From the NCBI GenBank assembly GCA_034401795.1, contig CM067370.1, forward strand, positions 67,329,188 through 67,393,187: 64,000 nt of DNA. Reading direction: 5' to 3'. How positions within the stretch are numbered: the first letter of the stretch is position 1; each line of letters starts with the position of its first letter. Below, piece after piece: positions 11,448-21,500 of the stretch. This DNA is from Chaetoderma sp. LZ-2023a. Its lineage: Eukaryota > Mollusca > Caudofoveata > Chaetodermatida > Chaetodermatidae. The position numbers were made by a program, and so were the translations under genes. The notes beneath the pieces are model-generated. The model saw only the letters and a program-made list of their open reading frames with translations. It was not told where the DNA came from and ran no database searches.

Positions 11448-12083
11448 ACTCATCACAGATTACCACCCACACAGTATCCTTCTCAAGAAAATTATCAACC
11501 GACACTGATATCTCCTACAAACCAGCCCCAAATGCAGGGACACTTTTACCGAGAAACCACTCTTCGGCTACAGAAGGAACCCGACGCTTAAAGGATACCA
11601 GGGCAGTTCGATACCAAACAAAGTCGAACCGTGTCAAAAAGGAAACTGTTCCTTTTGTCACAGAATGGAGAAAGGGAAAACTTTCCAGAGCACACACACA
11701 CGTTTAACATATAGATGTCACGTGAAAACATACTGCTCAACTGTATCTCCTGACCTGCGCTGTTTGCAACAAACAATACGTGGGGGAAACTAAGAGAGAA
11801 TTCCAGATCTGTATCAAAGAACATTTGAGAGATGTCAACAAACACAAAGACACACCGGTCGCATTACATTTTAATCTACCAGGACACGATACAAATAGTA
11901 TCAGATACAGTCATAGAAGTTCTGCGTCACGACCCCGAAAGTACTGAGGCCACACAACCCCCCCCCCCCCCACGCAAGGACCGTGAATCTTACTGGATCC
12001 ATCAACTCCACACAATGGATGCTGTTGGTATTAATCATGCAGATTGGTAACCCCCACACTCTGTGGGTGAGACACCATACATA
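11448..12083 (+). mobile_element. inverted partial PLE copy (GIY-YIG end), head-to-head with the first
   Basis: From CATCACAGATTACCACCC the plus strand repeats, in inverse orientation, the 3' part of the minus-strand PLE (9277-9935). It covers MQGHFYRETTLRLQK, the cysteine-bearing linker, the GIY-YIG region, a C-rich run at about 11950 and the terminal WIHQLHTMDAVGINHADW block. The match ends near CTCTGTGGGTGAGACACCAT, the counterpart of ATGGTGTCTCACCCACAG at 9278. The two arms differ by point changes and small indels, so they are copies of one family rather than a recent perfect inversion. Frames are broken. Direct or inverted pseudo-LTR arrangements are known for PLEs. Confidence 0.8.
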
Positions 12084-13120
12084 CACCTCGGGTTACCAAC
12101 TCTCCCAACTCGGGACAACAAATGATGACGTCAAACCCAACATGTCACACACACATTTACGTCACACGCATGTATGACATCACGCTACATTGACGTCACA
12201 AACCCCAACCGCTAAAACCACTTAGCAGTATTATCACTGTAATGGCCAATCACACCTGTTCAGTATGTGGCTCAGTTCAAACAAAATTCTAGTTTGTCAC
12301 GTAATAAGTCTACCAAACACGGCAACCTCGCACGCATCCACTATCAACACGTTTCACATGGAAAGAAGATCTGGACAGACACGTCAACAAGATACACAAG
12401 AGTGGAATACAAACTGACAACTTCAGCCATACACACATGCAGAAGGTGAGGAGTAGCCCACCCGCCAGGGGAGTAACTTCTCCCTTTTTGACCACCAACA
12501 CTTGCACGCTCACAACACAAGAGGAACCTCTAGATTTGTCTACCCACAACGTTGCTCCAACCATCTACACCACCGCCGCCGCTGAAGCAAGGTTCGACAC
12601 TAGATCCTCCAATTCTTCCAGTAGTTCTCAACCTCGCCACCTTTGATAGAGCTTCACGAATTCCTATATTCAGACCCGCTCCACAACATCAACTTGGTCC
12701 CAGCTGTTCCCACATACAGCCACGAGGACGAACACATTTTTTACCCTCAAACCGAGATTAATTTTGATCTGCTGGACCAGTCCTTTCCATCTACACCAGG
12801 GTGAGTGACTACGAAGAGGAAGAGCAGCCCTCCCCCCCCACCAGTCTCCCATCAACCCGGCCCATGTCGCCCAGATTGACAGACCACTCTTCCTGGTCAT
12901 TTCAGAGGTTGAAGAGGACACATATTCCTCTCGCTCCCACACGGATCCACATTCTGCATCCACAGATCCACACAGACAGAATAGAGGTAAGACTAATTCT
13001 TATCTGTAAACTACAGATATATCCGAACAAAAATATATATATAAAAAAGATATACATTTTTATTACTTTTTAAAAAAAACATTAAAATTTTTAGCCAATT
13101 CATAGTTACCCTAAACAAAG
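12084..13120 (+). mobile_element. probable PLE flanking (pseudo-LTR/leader) sequence
   Basis: This follows the inverted PLE arm with no clear boundary. Two open stretches, 12437-12646 (TTQEEPLDLSTHN, then a Ser-rich tail) and 12801-12960 (acidic then Pro/Ser-rich, ending near GAGGTAAGAC, a good splice-donor match), look like a low-complexity protein leader. I do not recognise a family. The position, joined to the GIY-YIG end and upstream of a hammerhead-like motif, suggests the PLE pseudo-LTR and the start of a further unit. This is inference. Confidence 0.4.
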
Positions 13121-13121
13121 G

Positions 13122-13185
13122 TTCAGAAGTCCTCTGATGAGTAACCTAAACTAGGTACGAAATGTTATGAGTCTGGATCACTGGG
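13122..13185 (+). ncRNA. candidate hammerhead ribozyme of the PLE
   Basis: The conserved core CTGATGA (13134-13140) is followed by a stem-loop (13141-13158; GT..ACCTA, AAC loop, TAGGT..AC, one bulged A) and GAAA (13159-13162), then GTC (13171-13173), the expected cleavage triplet. Stem I can form from CAG/CTG (13124-13126 with 13181-13183) and GTCC/GGAT (13129-13132 with 13175-13178), separated by an AA/CA internal loop. Stem III would be very short and base 1.1/2.1 is a T/T mismatch, so activity is uncertain. Type I hammerheads with tiny stem III are known from PLEs, and the strand agrees with the adjacent plus-strand PLE arm. Confidence 0.5.
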
Positions 13186-14390
13186 ATGTAATGTACGCCA
13201 CATCAACGATGCCACTTTTGGATATGCAAAACTTGCAATCCACGGTCTCTTAAACAAACCCTCCTATCCACCCACGCATGGCAAACATGCGCGCGGCCGC
13301 AGGTACATGTGGGCGCACATGCGCACCAGTCGCCCACATGTCCCCACTTTAAGCCCCACCCTTCCCCATAAACAATGGAGGGAGTGAACTTGTAATCCCA
13401 CAGAAACTCCAAAATCAGATCTTTTTAGAAATAAAACCCCTTATTTCTAAAAAAACAAAAAAACTAATTTCCATCAAGAAAACCTCTTAAAGTGCCATAA
13501 CTAATAGTTAGCCTCACACAAATGGCCAATATGGGCGGGTACATACACTGTGTACTTGCGGATAAATACGGGTATGGGCGGCTAACTAACCGCATCGAAT
13601 AAGGGACCATAAGAGGTGCGGTTATAGGCGGCTAATGGTGGGTAACACCGCATCCCCGCACCCAGATCGGATGTAGCACAGTTACCCGCACTGGGAACAT
13701 ATATAAAGGGTCAGAATCTGATCACTGGCATCCAGACTCTTCTTAAACTAAGAAAGCGTCAGGCATTCAGTTCTCGAGTTTAGTTATTATCTGTATATTA
13801 TTATATTATTCGTCACAAAAGAAACCTGAACCTAAACCCCTGGAAAACCATGTTTAGATAAATTTTAAATTAAACAAATGTGATAAGGATAATAGGATGC
13901 TAGAGATTATGCCTTTGCCTAAAGTTCTCATATATCAATAAAATATAAGAATCTTACATACAGTATACCGGTAAGCTAAATAGATTGATGTCCAACCACA
14001 TAGGCACATTTCAAGTGGAAGAGTAATCATAATTCTAGCCATATGAGGTAATCAAATGTAGTTGATAGCTATTTACAATAACAATAATCAATGTGTATGC
14101 AATATACATTACACATGCAATCAGGGTTAGAGAACTATTATTAATGTAATCATCTATAAGACCATACTTGCATGGTTACTCTTGTAGCTACTGTTAGGTA
14201 AATGAGTTGATTTGCCATGTGATATGACTGGTTATCATGTTTAAATTCCAGTCAATTCAATGCAACCTACTCAAGTAACACTGCCTCAGGCCCGGGTTGA
14301 CTAAGGTACCAGTTCAAGTACAAACCTTGGCAATTTAGGAGCCTTTTGTAAACTTGGTCTAACTATTTTTTTTAGTTCTTTAGCGCTTAC
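13186..14390. other. intron sequence with a TATA-like site and small hairpin
   Basis: No gene recognised. A near-perfect hairpin (TTTTTAGAAATAA / TTATTTCTAAAAA) lies at 13424-13456. At 13540-13680 the short blocks GGGCGGCTAA and GCGGGTA recur, followed by TATATAAA at 13700-13707, about 30 bp upstream of a possible start region. This could be a transposon-derived promoter, but no downstream ORF supports it. From 13800 to 14390 the sequence is plain AT-rich intron. Confidence 0.35.
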
Positions 14391-14468
14391 CATCCAGCCA
14401 GCTTGGTCAAATAGTATCAAGGTATTTTTGAAGATGTTATACAAAGCATAACAGCTGTTCCAGCGCAC
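14391..14468 (-). CDS. HEATR6: HEATR6-like gene, 78-bp exon (VRWNSCYAL)
   Basis: The exon starts after TTATTATGCAG and ends before GTAAGCGC. It has 26 codons, phase 0 at both ends, encoding VRWNSCYALYNIFKNTLILF then DQAGWM. Human HEATR6 reads [22 protein letters not shown] at this point (from memory), so the match is clear. The conserved Val-Arg-Trp-Asn-x-Cys-Tyr-Ala is the start of a HEAT helix pair. It joins in frame to exon 16004-16080 upstream and 8885-9100 downstream. A short AAT microsatellite sits directly before its acceptor. Confidence 0.88.
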
Positions 14469-14485
14469 CTGCATAATAATAATAA
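14469..14485. repeat. short AAT microsatellite at a splice acceptor
   Basis: A run of about five ATA/AAT units next to the CAG acceptor of the HEATR6-like exon (minus strand). It forms part of the pre-acceptor tract in place of a typical pyrimidine tract. Confidence 0.6.
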
Positions 14486-14766
14486 TAATAATCAAATTCA
14501 AGCATTATCATTAAGTATTCTCACACAATGTAAGGCCTTACATATTGTCATCATTCATTTGACTCATAAATCCTTATTTGCTTACCAATCTGTAAGCTCA
14601 CATTTTCACTATTTTGTCACATAGAGTACTGCATAATGATTTTCAAAAAATGTAACAAAGGAGGCATATCCAGCTGTTTGCTGCACTTCATATATCTAAT
14701 CTGCTGATGAAGCCTACATTTTCTTATCTAACTCACCAATATGACGAAAACAGTTCAACAAAGATA

Positions 14767-14954
14767 CAATGGACCTTTCCATTTTTAGCTATCAATTTCC
14801 AGAAAACTAACAGGTCAGCTGAGCGTGTCTGACTATTAAGAGTTAAACACGGGACGTATAGAATCATTTATGACGTAATGATTATGACATCATCCTACAC
14901 GCCGCTAGCTGATTATGACATCATATGACATCATTACTCTGGAAAGGTCCATTG
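14767..14954. mobile_element. 188-bp MITE with 14-bp perfect inverted ends
   Basis: Ends are CAATGGACCTTTCC and the exact complement GGAAAGGTCCATTG. The interior has repeated TGATTATGACATCAT blocks and no coding sequence. No target duplication is evident, so the superfamily is not assigned. Confidence 0.7.
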
Positions 14955-15349
14955 ACTAATTTCCATAATCCCATCATGTTTAGTTTAGCTAAGCTCCACC
15001 GACTTTGCGTGTACATGTATGTATGTATGTCTGCAATTGTAATCGATTTTTAACAATAATAGATGACATTAATAAAATTATTCTCATGCATAGAATTTTT
15101 CAGATATAAAACAGAAACTAACCGGACATGTTATAATGGAACTATGAAGGTTGACATTATGAGGCTGCGATGAACTCTGAACGTTGTCTTCAAATATAAT
15201 GCTAATTACATAGACGATGCTAAATACAGACAGCTTATCAATACCCTCATCATTGACCATGACCTTTGATCTCTTGACCCCAAAAATATTGTATCACCCC
15301 TCATTACAAGGAAGTATGCATCCAAGTTTGTCTCCATAATGCTTACACA
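14955..15349. other. unassigned intron sequence
   Basis: Includes a short (ATGT)n run near 15018-15030. No gene or repeat boundary recognised. Confidence 0.4.
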
Positions 15350-15910
15350 AACGAGATATCTGTGATCATGGTTCATGCCAATCGGATCCATGGTATGGAT
15401 CAAATAAAATTCATGATCCTTGTCATAAAATGTTTCGTTTTACTTCAGGATTGTGCACAAGCAGTTTGATGATCTGGAACAGAACATCTGTGTGATCATG
15501 AAAATGTTGTGCGACAGGTGTATCTTTGTTGTTCTTTATATCTCTAGTATGTTCCATAATGCCTGTTTAAAATTATCGGAGTGTTTCTCTGATATATTGT
15601 TTTTGATATTTCTCACATGTATATGAGTAAGTAAACAACAATGCATGTTGTTCAATATGTTTTGACTTTTGCATGATATCTCAAATGTGTTTACGTGCTG
15701 CGAAATGTTTTTATTTTGGTTTCTGCAGGATGTGTAGTTAGGTTTCTCGCATGGATAAATCCTGTTGGCGATCGAATGTCCCTGTATTGCCTTCTTGTTG
15801 AGTGAGAGAAATCTACTCTGACCAGTGTGTCTTTAAATGTGGTGTGACTGCAAACCGGTATGGAGAATTTCTGTGCAGAATCTGTAGTCAAAATCGAGCA
15901 AATGGGCATT
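15350..15910 (-). pseudogene. old PLE GIY-YIG fragment
   Basis: The minus-strand frame 15691-15909 reads FKDTLVRVDFSHSTRRQY and ends TKIKTFRST. It is collinear with the LRDQLVRADFSHPAIKGY ... GKTFQST part of the PLE at 9277-11447. Further down, the DTPVAQHFHDH-like and terminal 'IPWIRLA' blocks of the endonuclease region can be followed to about 15350 through stops and frame changes. It is the same family and orientation as the nearby PLE but much more diverged, so it is an older insertion. Confidence 0.7.
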
Positions 15911-16003
15911 CATCTTGACCAGAGCAGAGGCCAGTTTTGGCCACCTTGACCACTTAAATGGTTAAGAACATATGAGAGATTTAGTAAATTAAATTATGCT
16001 GAC

Positions 16004-16080
16004 CTTCATAACCCCAGAATTAATGTTCTTTACCACAGCTTTGACAGCACTTTCTACAGCTTCAGGGAAACCAGGCTTTC
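16004..16080 (-). CDS. HEATR6: HEATR6-like gene, 77-bp exon (GFPEAVESAVKAV)
   Basis: The exon follows GTTGCAG and ends ATGAAG|GTCAGC. It starts with two bases of a split Gly codon (G|GA) supplied by exon 24777-24937 and ends at a codon boundary. It encodes KPGFPEAVESAVKAVVKNIN then SGVMK, directly followed by VRWN in the next exon. In human HEATR6 the same junction reads ALISTVLTEAAMK-VRWN (from memory). Phase continuity with both neighbours confirms the exon. Confidence 0.87.
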
Positions 16081-16495
16081 CTGCAACAAGAACAAAGGTA
16101 ATACAGAATTTTAAAGAGGGAGATAAAGATTGATATATGTTTAAATTACTATTTACAAATTACTTTTATTAAGGAATCCGTGACTTACTTTTAAGGAGCG
16201 CAATCGCTCTCATGCTCCACGACGTGTTTTAATTCAATGTGCACAGAATTTCGTTCACCTTGGGTTGCTGTGGTAAATTCAATTGCATAGTATGAATCAC
16301 AAATACGAAATGCACTTTCTGCGGCTGAAAGCTGAAACCAATTTTCTTCAACCTTCTCCAGCGTGTCTTGTCCGTTTGTGAGCATCCTAACCTCCCTTTG
16401 GGGCTTTTCTGTCTTAGTGGTCTTACATTATTAATAATAAAGAAATATTAGTTACCTCTCTGAGATGTAGAAATTGTTTGAGTGTAACTTTTGTG
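16081..16495. other. unassigned intron sequence
   Basis: A minus-strand open stretch at 16191-16385 (64 codons) has no recognisable motif and no clear splice borders. I leave it unassigned. Confidence 0.35.
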
Positions 16496-16499
16496 ACCA

Positions 16500-16760
16500 T
16501 CTCGGTCACTTCTTCAGCACTAACTGACAGTCGATGGCAACGTCACTCTGGTCAGTTATTGTGGAGTCATGTGACAGCATGGACTGGAAGACTGCTGGTA
16601 TACGGTAGCCCTCGCCTCGGTTCATGGTTGGTTGATGTTTGTAGATTTCTATGGGCGCTTTAACCTTCCGTTTAAATAAGTTGGTCTCGATGTTGATGAC
16701 CGGGGCACTGCTGGCGGGGATGACATGGCCAGTGGATTCTGAGTGTTGTGCCACAGCTTA
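16500..16760 (-). pseudogene. remnant of a second PLE/GIY-YIG-type retroelement
   Basis: The minus-strand frame reads AQHSESTGHVI, then NIETNLFKRKVKAPIEIYKH, QPTMNRGEGYRIPAVF. The pattern 'H....H.I...... ES...R..KE.I.I......NRDEGY.LP' is the tail found after GIY-YIG domains in many Penelope-related invertebrate elements. It differs from the PLE family at 9277-12083. Only this tail remains, and the sequence before it is not readable. Family assignment is from recall of similar proteins. Confidence 0.5.
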
Positions 16761-16994
16761 GTTGGAATTGGCTACCACATACCAGCAGTCTACCAGTCCA
16801 TGCTGTCACGTGATTCAATTGAGATCAATCTTGCACATTAAAATCCTACAAGTATTGCTCAGAAAACGCTTGCGATTCAAAACTATAACCATATGCTGTA
16901 TCATAGTTTGCTAAAGTCGTGACTAAACTTCATATTTTGATTGCTCACAATACGATGGACCACAATCGGCATTGAAATATGAAATGTGGACACA

Positions 16995-17205
16995 AAAATG
17001 GAGCATACAGTTCAACTTAGAAATAACTAAAAATGCTTCCAAAACAAAACAAAAAAAATGTTGAATATTTTGAACATAATTGAATCGGAAGATTGCCTTT
17101 CTTCCAATCCAATTATATTCAAAATCTTCGACAGACTAATATGTTTCTGTCTTGTTTTGGAAACATGTTAACTTATTTCTGAGCTGTACTGTAGCAGGGC
17201 ATACC
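16995..17205. mobile_element. small foldback element
   Basis: The arm ACAGTTCAACTTAGAAATAA...CTTCCAAAACAA pairs with CTTGTTTTGGAAAC...TTATTTCTGAGCTGTACTGT. An inner hairpin (TTGAATATTTTGAACATAAT / ATTATATTCAAAATCTTC) lies around 17060-17130. It is non-coding, an AT-rich MITE-like foldback. No target duplication seen. Confidence 0.55.
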
Positions 17206-17519
17206 ATTCATAGATATTATTACAATCAATCAATAAAGCAATCAATCAGATGCATGGGCTCATCCGTTTCCAGCGGGGAAAAACTGCGAAATGACGTCTT
17301 CTGATTGGTCAGCGTAATAATGAAATGTGGGTTTGATTGACAGACATGCATGAATTGTAAATTTATACTTGTGTTACTGATGTTCCTCATTCAGGCCATT
17401 AGGCATTGTGGGTCTGTGATAGAGCACTGTAGAATCATTGGATTAACAACTGAAAACATGTTCACAAATGAACTTATGTGATTGAAATAGAGCATTCATG
17501 AATTATATTAAATATTTAA

Positions 17520-17720
17520 TGGTCAACTTTGGTAAGTAAAATTGCAAATCTTCTCACAGAAAATGTCCATTTGCCAATACAGAGAACAATAATTTTGGAA
17601 AATGTATCACTGGATTCTAGTGGCACATTTTCAGGTAAATTTTCAAAATAGTCTTCTCTTGGTCGGAAAACTACATTTCTCAAGACCATTGCAGAAACCG
17701 TTTTTGTTGGACTAGGCATC
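17520..17720. repeat. diverged copy of the TTAA foldback MITE
   Basis: Carries 'AATGTCCATTTGCCAA', 'TAGTCTTCTCTTGGTC' and 'TTTCTCAAGACCATTGCAG' in the same order as the copy at 302-547, but the central palindrome is degraded. Non-coding. Confidence 0.5.
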
Positions 17721-17839
17721 AAAGGGCTAAGATAGCAAACAATTAACCAATTCAACCATACAGAGAAAACACAGCAGGCTCTTTATTCATGTAAAAAATA
17801 TTCTTTTGGATGTTCCAATCAAACTAATTAAAAAATAAT

Positions 17840-18455
17840 GGCACATGCTCAGTGATTGTTCTTCCTTTGGGGCCCATTTTGCACATGCTCACCGATTGTT
17901 CTTCCTTTGGGACCCAACCGTTGGGTACCATCCCAGGCCATGCATATCCGCATGCATACCGAGGGACCCAAATTTTGGGACCTTGGTAATTTAGTCACAA
18001 TGTGCTTTGCACACGTGTTTTTATGCATGTGTGGTTTATAATGGAGCCAAAATATGATTTGGGTCCTGGATGCCTGGTTATCGATTATAATGCCATTTTT
18101 TGGCTTATTGGTATGGGTCTGGTTAGATTGATGTTTTGTCATGTGCAGGGCGTGTGTGTGTGTGTGTGCGTGCGTGCATGTGTGTACCCCATTCCGAGAT
18201 CTGGCTTTATGGTGTTTCGCTCCATATCGGAAGTTCATCAGAAGATTTAAGTACAAGTATGATTTATACGTAGTAGAGAGACAGATTTTCTCCCTTGTTT
18301 TGCTTCAATTCGTTTGTTTTGGCAATTCGTTTATTTTACAGGAAACTGCATTGCGCCATTCTGCTTAATATTGAAGAATGTGTGTGGAGAGGCCAAGACC
18401 ATGGTTAGCCCATGATGTCATAAATGTGTGACCTCATTTAAATGTGTGTGAGTGG
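17840..18455. other. intron sequence with a short tandem duplication and GT-rich tract
   Basis: A block of about 38 bp (GCACATGCTCA.TGATTGTTC, then TTCCTTTGGG) occurs twice at 17841-17920. A (GT)n/(TGCG)n tract lies at 18147-18185. The apparent long open frames here follow from these simple repeats; I see no gene. The stretch ends at the target duplication of the hAT-like element at 18456. Confidence 0.5.
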
Positions 18456-21440
18456 CAGGGTTGGAGTCAAATACTTTCAAAAGTAGTTAATTACAAATAC
18501 AAATACTTTGGAATTTTTCAAATACAAATACTTGTTTTTTGCAAAGTATTTAAATACAAATACAAATACTTAGGGTAAGTATTTGAAATACTTCTCAAAT
18601 ACTTCTTACATGTCTTATAGAAGACCAAAGTATGGTACAGATGTAACTATAGAGATAGACAGCCAGCCCCTCAAATTTACACACGCACAGACAATCATAG
18701 ATACCAAACTAAGGGTGCAAAATGAAACAAGTATCATTTTATGAATGGAAATATGTGAGGAAAATATCTAAGATATCAGTATCTTTTATTTTTGACATAT
18801 TTGTGGATGAAATTAATTGTATACCATATCTAGGGTTAAGTTCTACGGGTTAACCATAGTTAGATATAGTTGACTAGATCCCAGCCAAAGCTGAAATAGT
18901 AAACTAGCTAGTAAAGTAAGTCAACCAGTATCCTGAATGGTTAATCCAAAATGATATCAAATCCAAAATGGCAGATAGGCTTTGTTTTCCACGTTTAAAT
19001 GCACATAAACATGCAAATATTTCAATATCTAATTTAAGTTTGATGAAATTATACTTTCCTGATGTACATGTATGGCAATGTTCTCAACGCCTATTCCCTT
19101 CCCACTCTATCTCAAACTGGCACCGTTAGATGCTTTAGCATGCTACATGTAACATACTCATTGTCATAGCATCATAGCCCACAAAATAAGACATAAATCT
19201 TGCTTTGCTGGTGAGGCTTTCATGATTGTGGGTTTTTGTATAACTGAAAATTGTAGTTACAAAATTTCAATTCCTAGGGGAGAGTATAGAGAATACATAT
19301 TGATACAAAATCATGTGATTATTTTGAAAACAATTTGACTAACAGTTGTAGCTGCCTATAACACTTCCAGTCAACTTACTAATTTCATATATATTAACAC
19401 TGAAACCAGGTTCATTAACCCTTTCACCAACAAATCCCTGAAAAAGTAAATTCTTTACGGTATAAAGCTTATTCTGTTGAATATTTTGAAATTCATCCGA
19501 CTGGAAGAATTAATTTCAAAATGTTCAACAGTTTTTCTATAGGGTTGCCTTCAAAATGAGAAATGGGGAATTAATCGGTGAAGGGGTTAAAGTTCAAACA
19601 GAAATAGAATAACATTAAACAAGGCTTATTTATTGATTTAGTTTATTTATTTTGATCCTCGCTGAATATTCTCTTAAGGCTATCTCATTTAAAAACTTGC
19701 ATTCAAATTGTTGCCAAAGATATTCTTATCTTTATTTAATTTGAAAATCAATATCCTGTATCCTGCTGCTGTCTAAGAAAAGCAATAATATTTCCAAAAT
19801 GTACACTAGTATTTCTTCTACAACTATTCATTATGAAAAGGGCTAATTAACTACCATCTAAATGAATACTATGAATATAAAATTCATGATGAAAATGGTT
19901 AACACTCAGGTATAGTGAGCTAGTACAATGGAGGTGTTGTTAATACCTGACCAGATCTACCTCAGTTGCTTTGAAAGGAAATAATTGCCCAATCCATTAC
20001 TGATAAGACCTGTGAGATTTAGACCAACTAAACAGGTTTCTTACTCAGACTCAAATTATCTATCACACTTTTATGTTGTTAACCCATCAATGGTCAAGCC
20101 AGTCCAAACTGGTCTCTGCAAGCTAGTCATTCCAGTGGACTGGGATATATTTATTACCTTTGAAATAAGGTTTTTAAAATTTCGGTATGAATGGGATAGC
20201 AGGTTATTTATTTTATTTATTTAGATGTGCTAAGTTGCTTTTTGGAAACACTTGTATTCAAATTATACCCAAAACTATTTCAGAGCTTTTATTTTATTTG
20301 TAAGTTTCTGCAATTTCATTCCTTTTCACGTGACAACTGGTCTTCATACTGAAAAGCAATGCTTGTAGGCTGCTGCTGTCTAAGAAAACAACACTATTTC
20401 CAACATCTACATGATCCTTTTGTCTACATATTTTAATCATTTGACATAAGAGCTCAAGAAGGGGTAATTAACCCCACTGCCACTCACCCACCCAATCTAA
20501 ATGATTTGAAATAAACTTGATGGTGAAAAGGGTTAAGACTCTGGTATGATTCCTGCAAGCTAGTATAATGGAGGTGTTGTTGTAACTTTACCAGCTCTAC
20601 CTAGCTTGTTTTGAAAGGTGATAATTGCCCATTCTACTACAGATAAGAATTTGAGAATTAAATCAGCTAGACAAGACTCAGACAGTAGGATTCAGTTAGA
20701 GAGCAGTACAGCACTATACATTACCTGAGGAATTGTGCTGTAACAACAAGCGAAGGCCAGACTGGAAGCAAAGCTCATTTCATTCTATATATGCATTAAT
20801 ATTGTTTGTTACATAAAACATAGAAAATCATGTGAATATTTTGAAAACCATGTGACTGAAAATTGTTGCTGCCTAAGAATACACCACATTCAGCTAAATT
20901 ATTTTCAAAATATGCTCTAAAGTTTTCATTTCCATCTTCTTTAAAACCAGGCTGATTAAAACTGAGGATAACATGTGTGAAGTGTATGAAAAAGAATTAA
21001 AAAAATAATTTCAAGGCAATTTGCAGTTCTATTTATAAAAGGATTAGGTCTATTCCTATTGGATCATATTTTTAACACTGACTATATTTCAAGACAACCA
21101 AACTGTTGATTATTTCGACAAAGATTTCACTGGAGGTTGTTGCTTCTTAAGGCAACAAACTGTAACAGTCAAATTAATTTTATTTGTATGACATGCAAAA
21201 AGTTACAGAAGATATGAGAAATCTGCACTGTGCATATACTATTGAATGTAAAGAATTTATCAGAAATAGACATAGAAGTATTTTGAAAAGTATTTGAAAA
21301 TACTCAAATACATTGACAATGTATTTAAATACAAATACTTTTGCCTTAAATACTTTTCAAATACAAATACTTTCAAATACATGAAAAATGTATTTAAATT
21401 ACTTCAAATACAAATACTTTTATAATTGACCCCAGCCCTG
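18456..21440. mobile_element. hAT-like non-autonomous element with 8-bp target duplication GTGAGTGG
   Basis: The inverted ends are CAGGGTTGGAGTCAA on the left and TTGACCCCAGCCCTG on the right. Both are flanked by GTGAGTGG (18448-18455 and 21441-21448). An 8-bp duplication and CAGGG-type ends are hAT hallmarks. Just inside both ends are short-period repeats of AAATACAAATACTT, about 130 bp on the left (18470-18610) and 170 bp on the right (21270-21425). The 2985-bp interior has no transposase and only short frames, so it depends on an enzyme encoded elsewhere. It contains an internal duplication (separate entry) and short foldbacks. Confidence 0.88.
19640..20690. repeat. approximately 0.5-kb direct duplication inside the hAT-like element
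   Basis: The left unit (about 19660-20055) and right unit (about 20225-20690) share, in order, 'CTGCTGCTGTCTAAGAAAA', 'GGTGTTGTT' with TGGAGG before it, 'CTTTGAAAGG..ATAATTGCCCA', 'GATAAGA' and 'ACTCAGAC'. Identity is imperfect and the right unit carries extra sequence. The duplication is old and non-coding. Confidence 0.6.
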
Positions 21441-21500
21441 GTGAGTGGTGACGTCATCCAGTGACGTGGTAAATTTGGACTGGACAAAGGCTATTTAGAC

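Noticed and set aside
16191-16385. 64-codon minus-strand frame as an extra HEATR6-like exon
   Set aside because: The flanking exons already join in phase and the peptide has no HEAT-like resemblance.
17849-18368. 135-codon minus-strand frame with THTHTH repeats
   Set aside because: Comes from a GT/CA microsatellite; no homology or exon borders.
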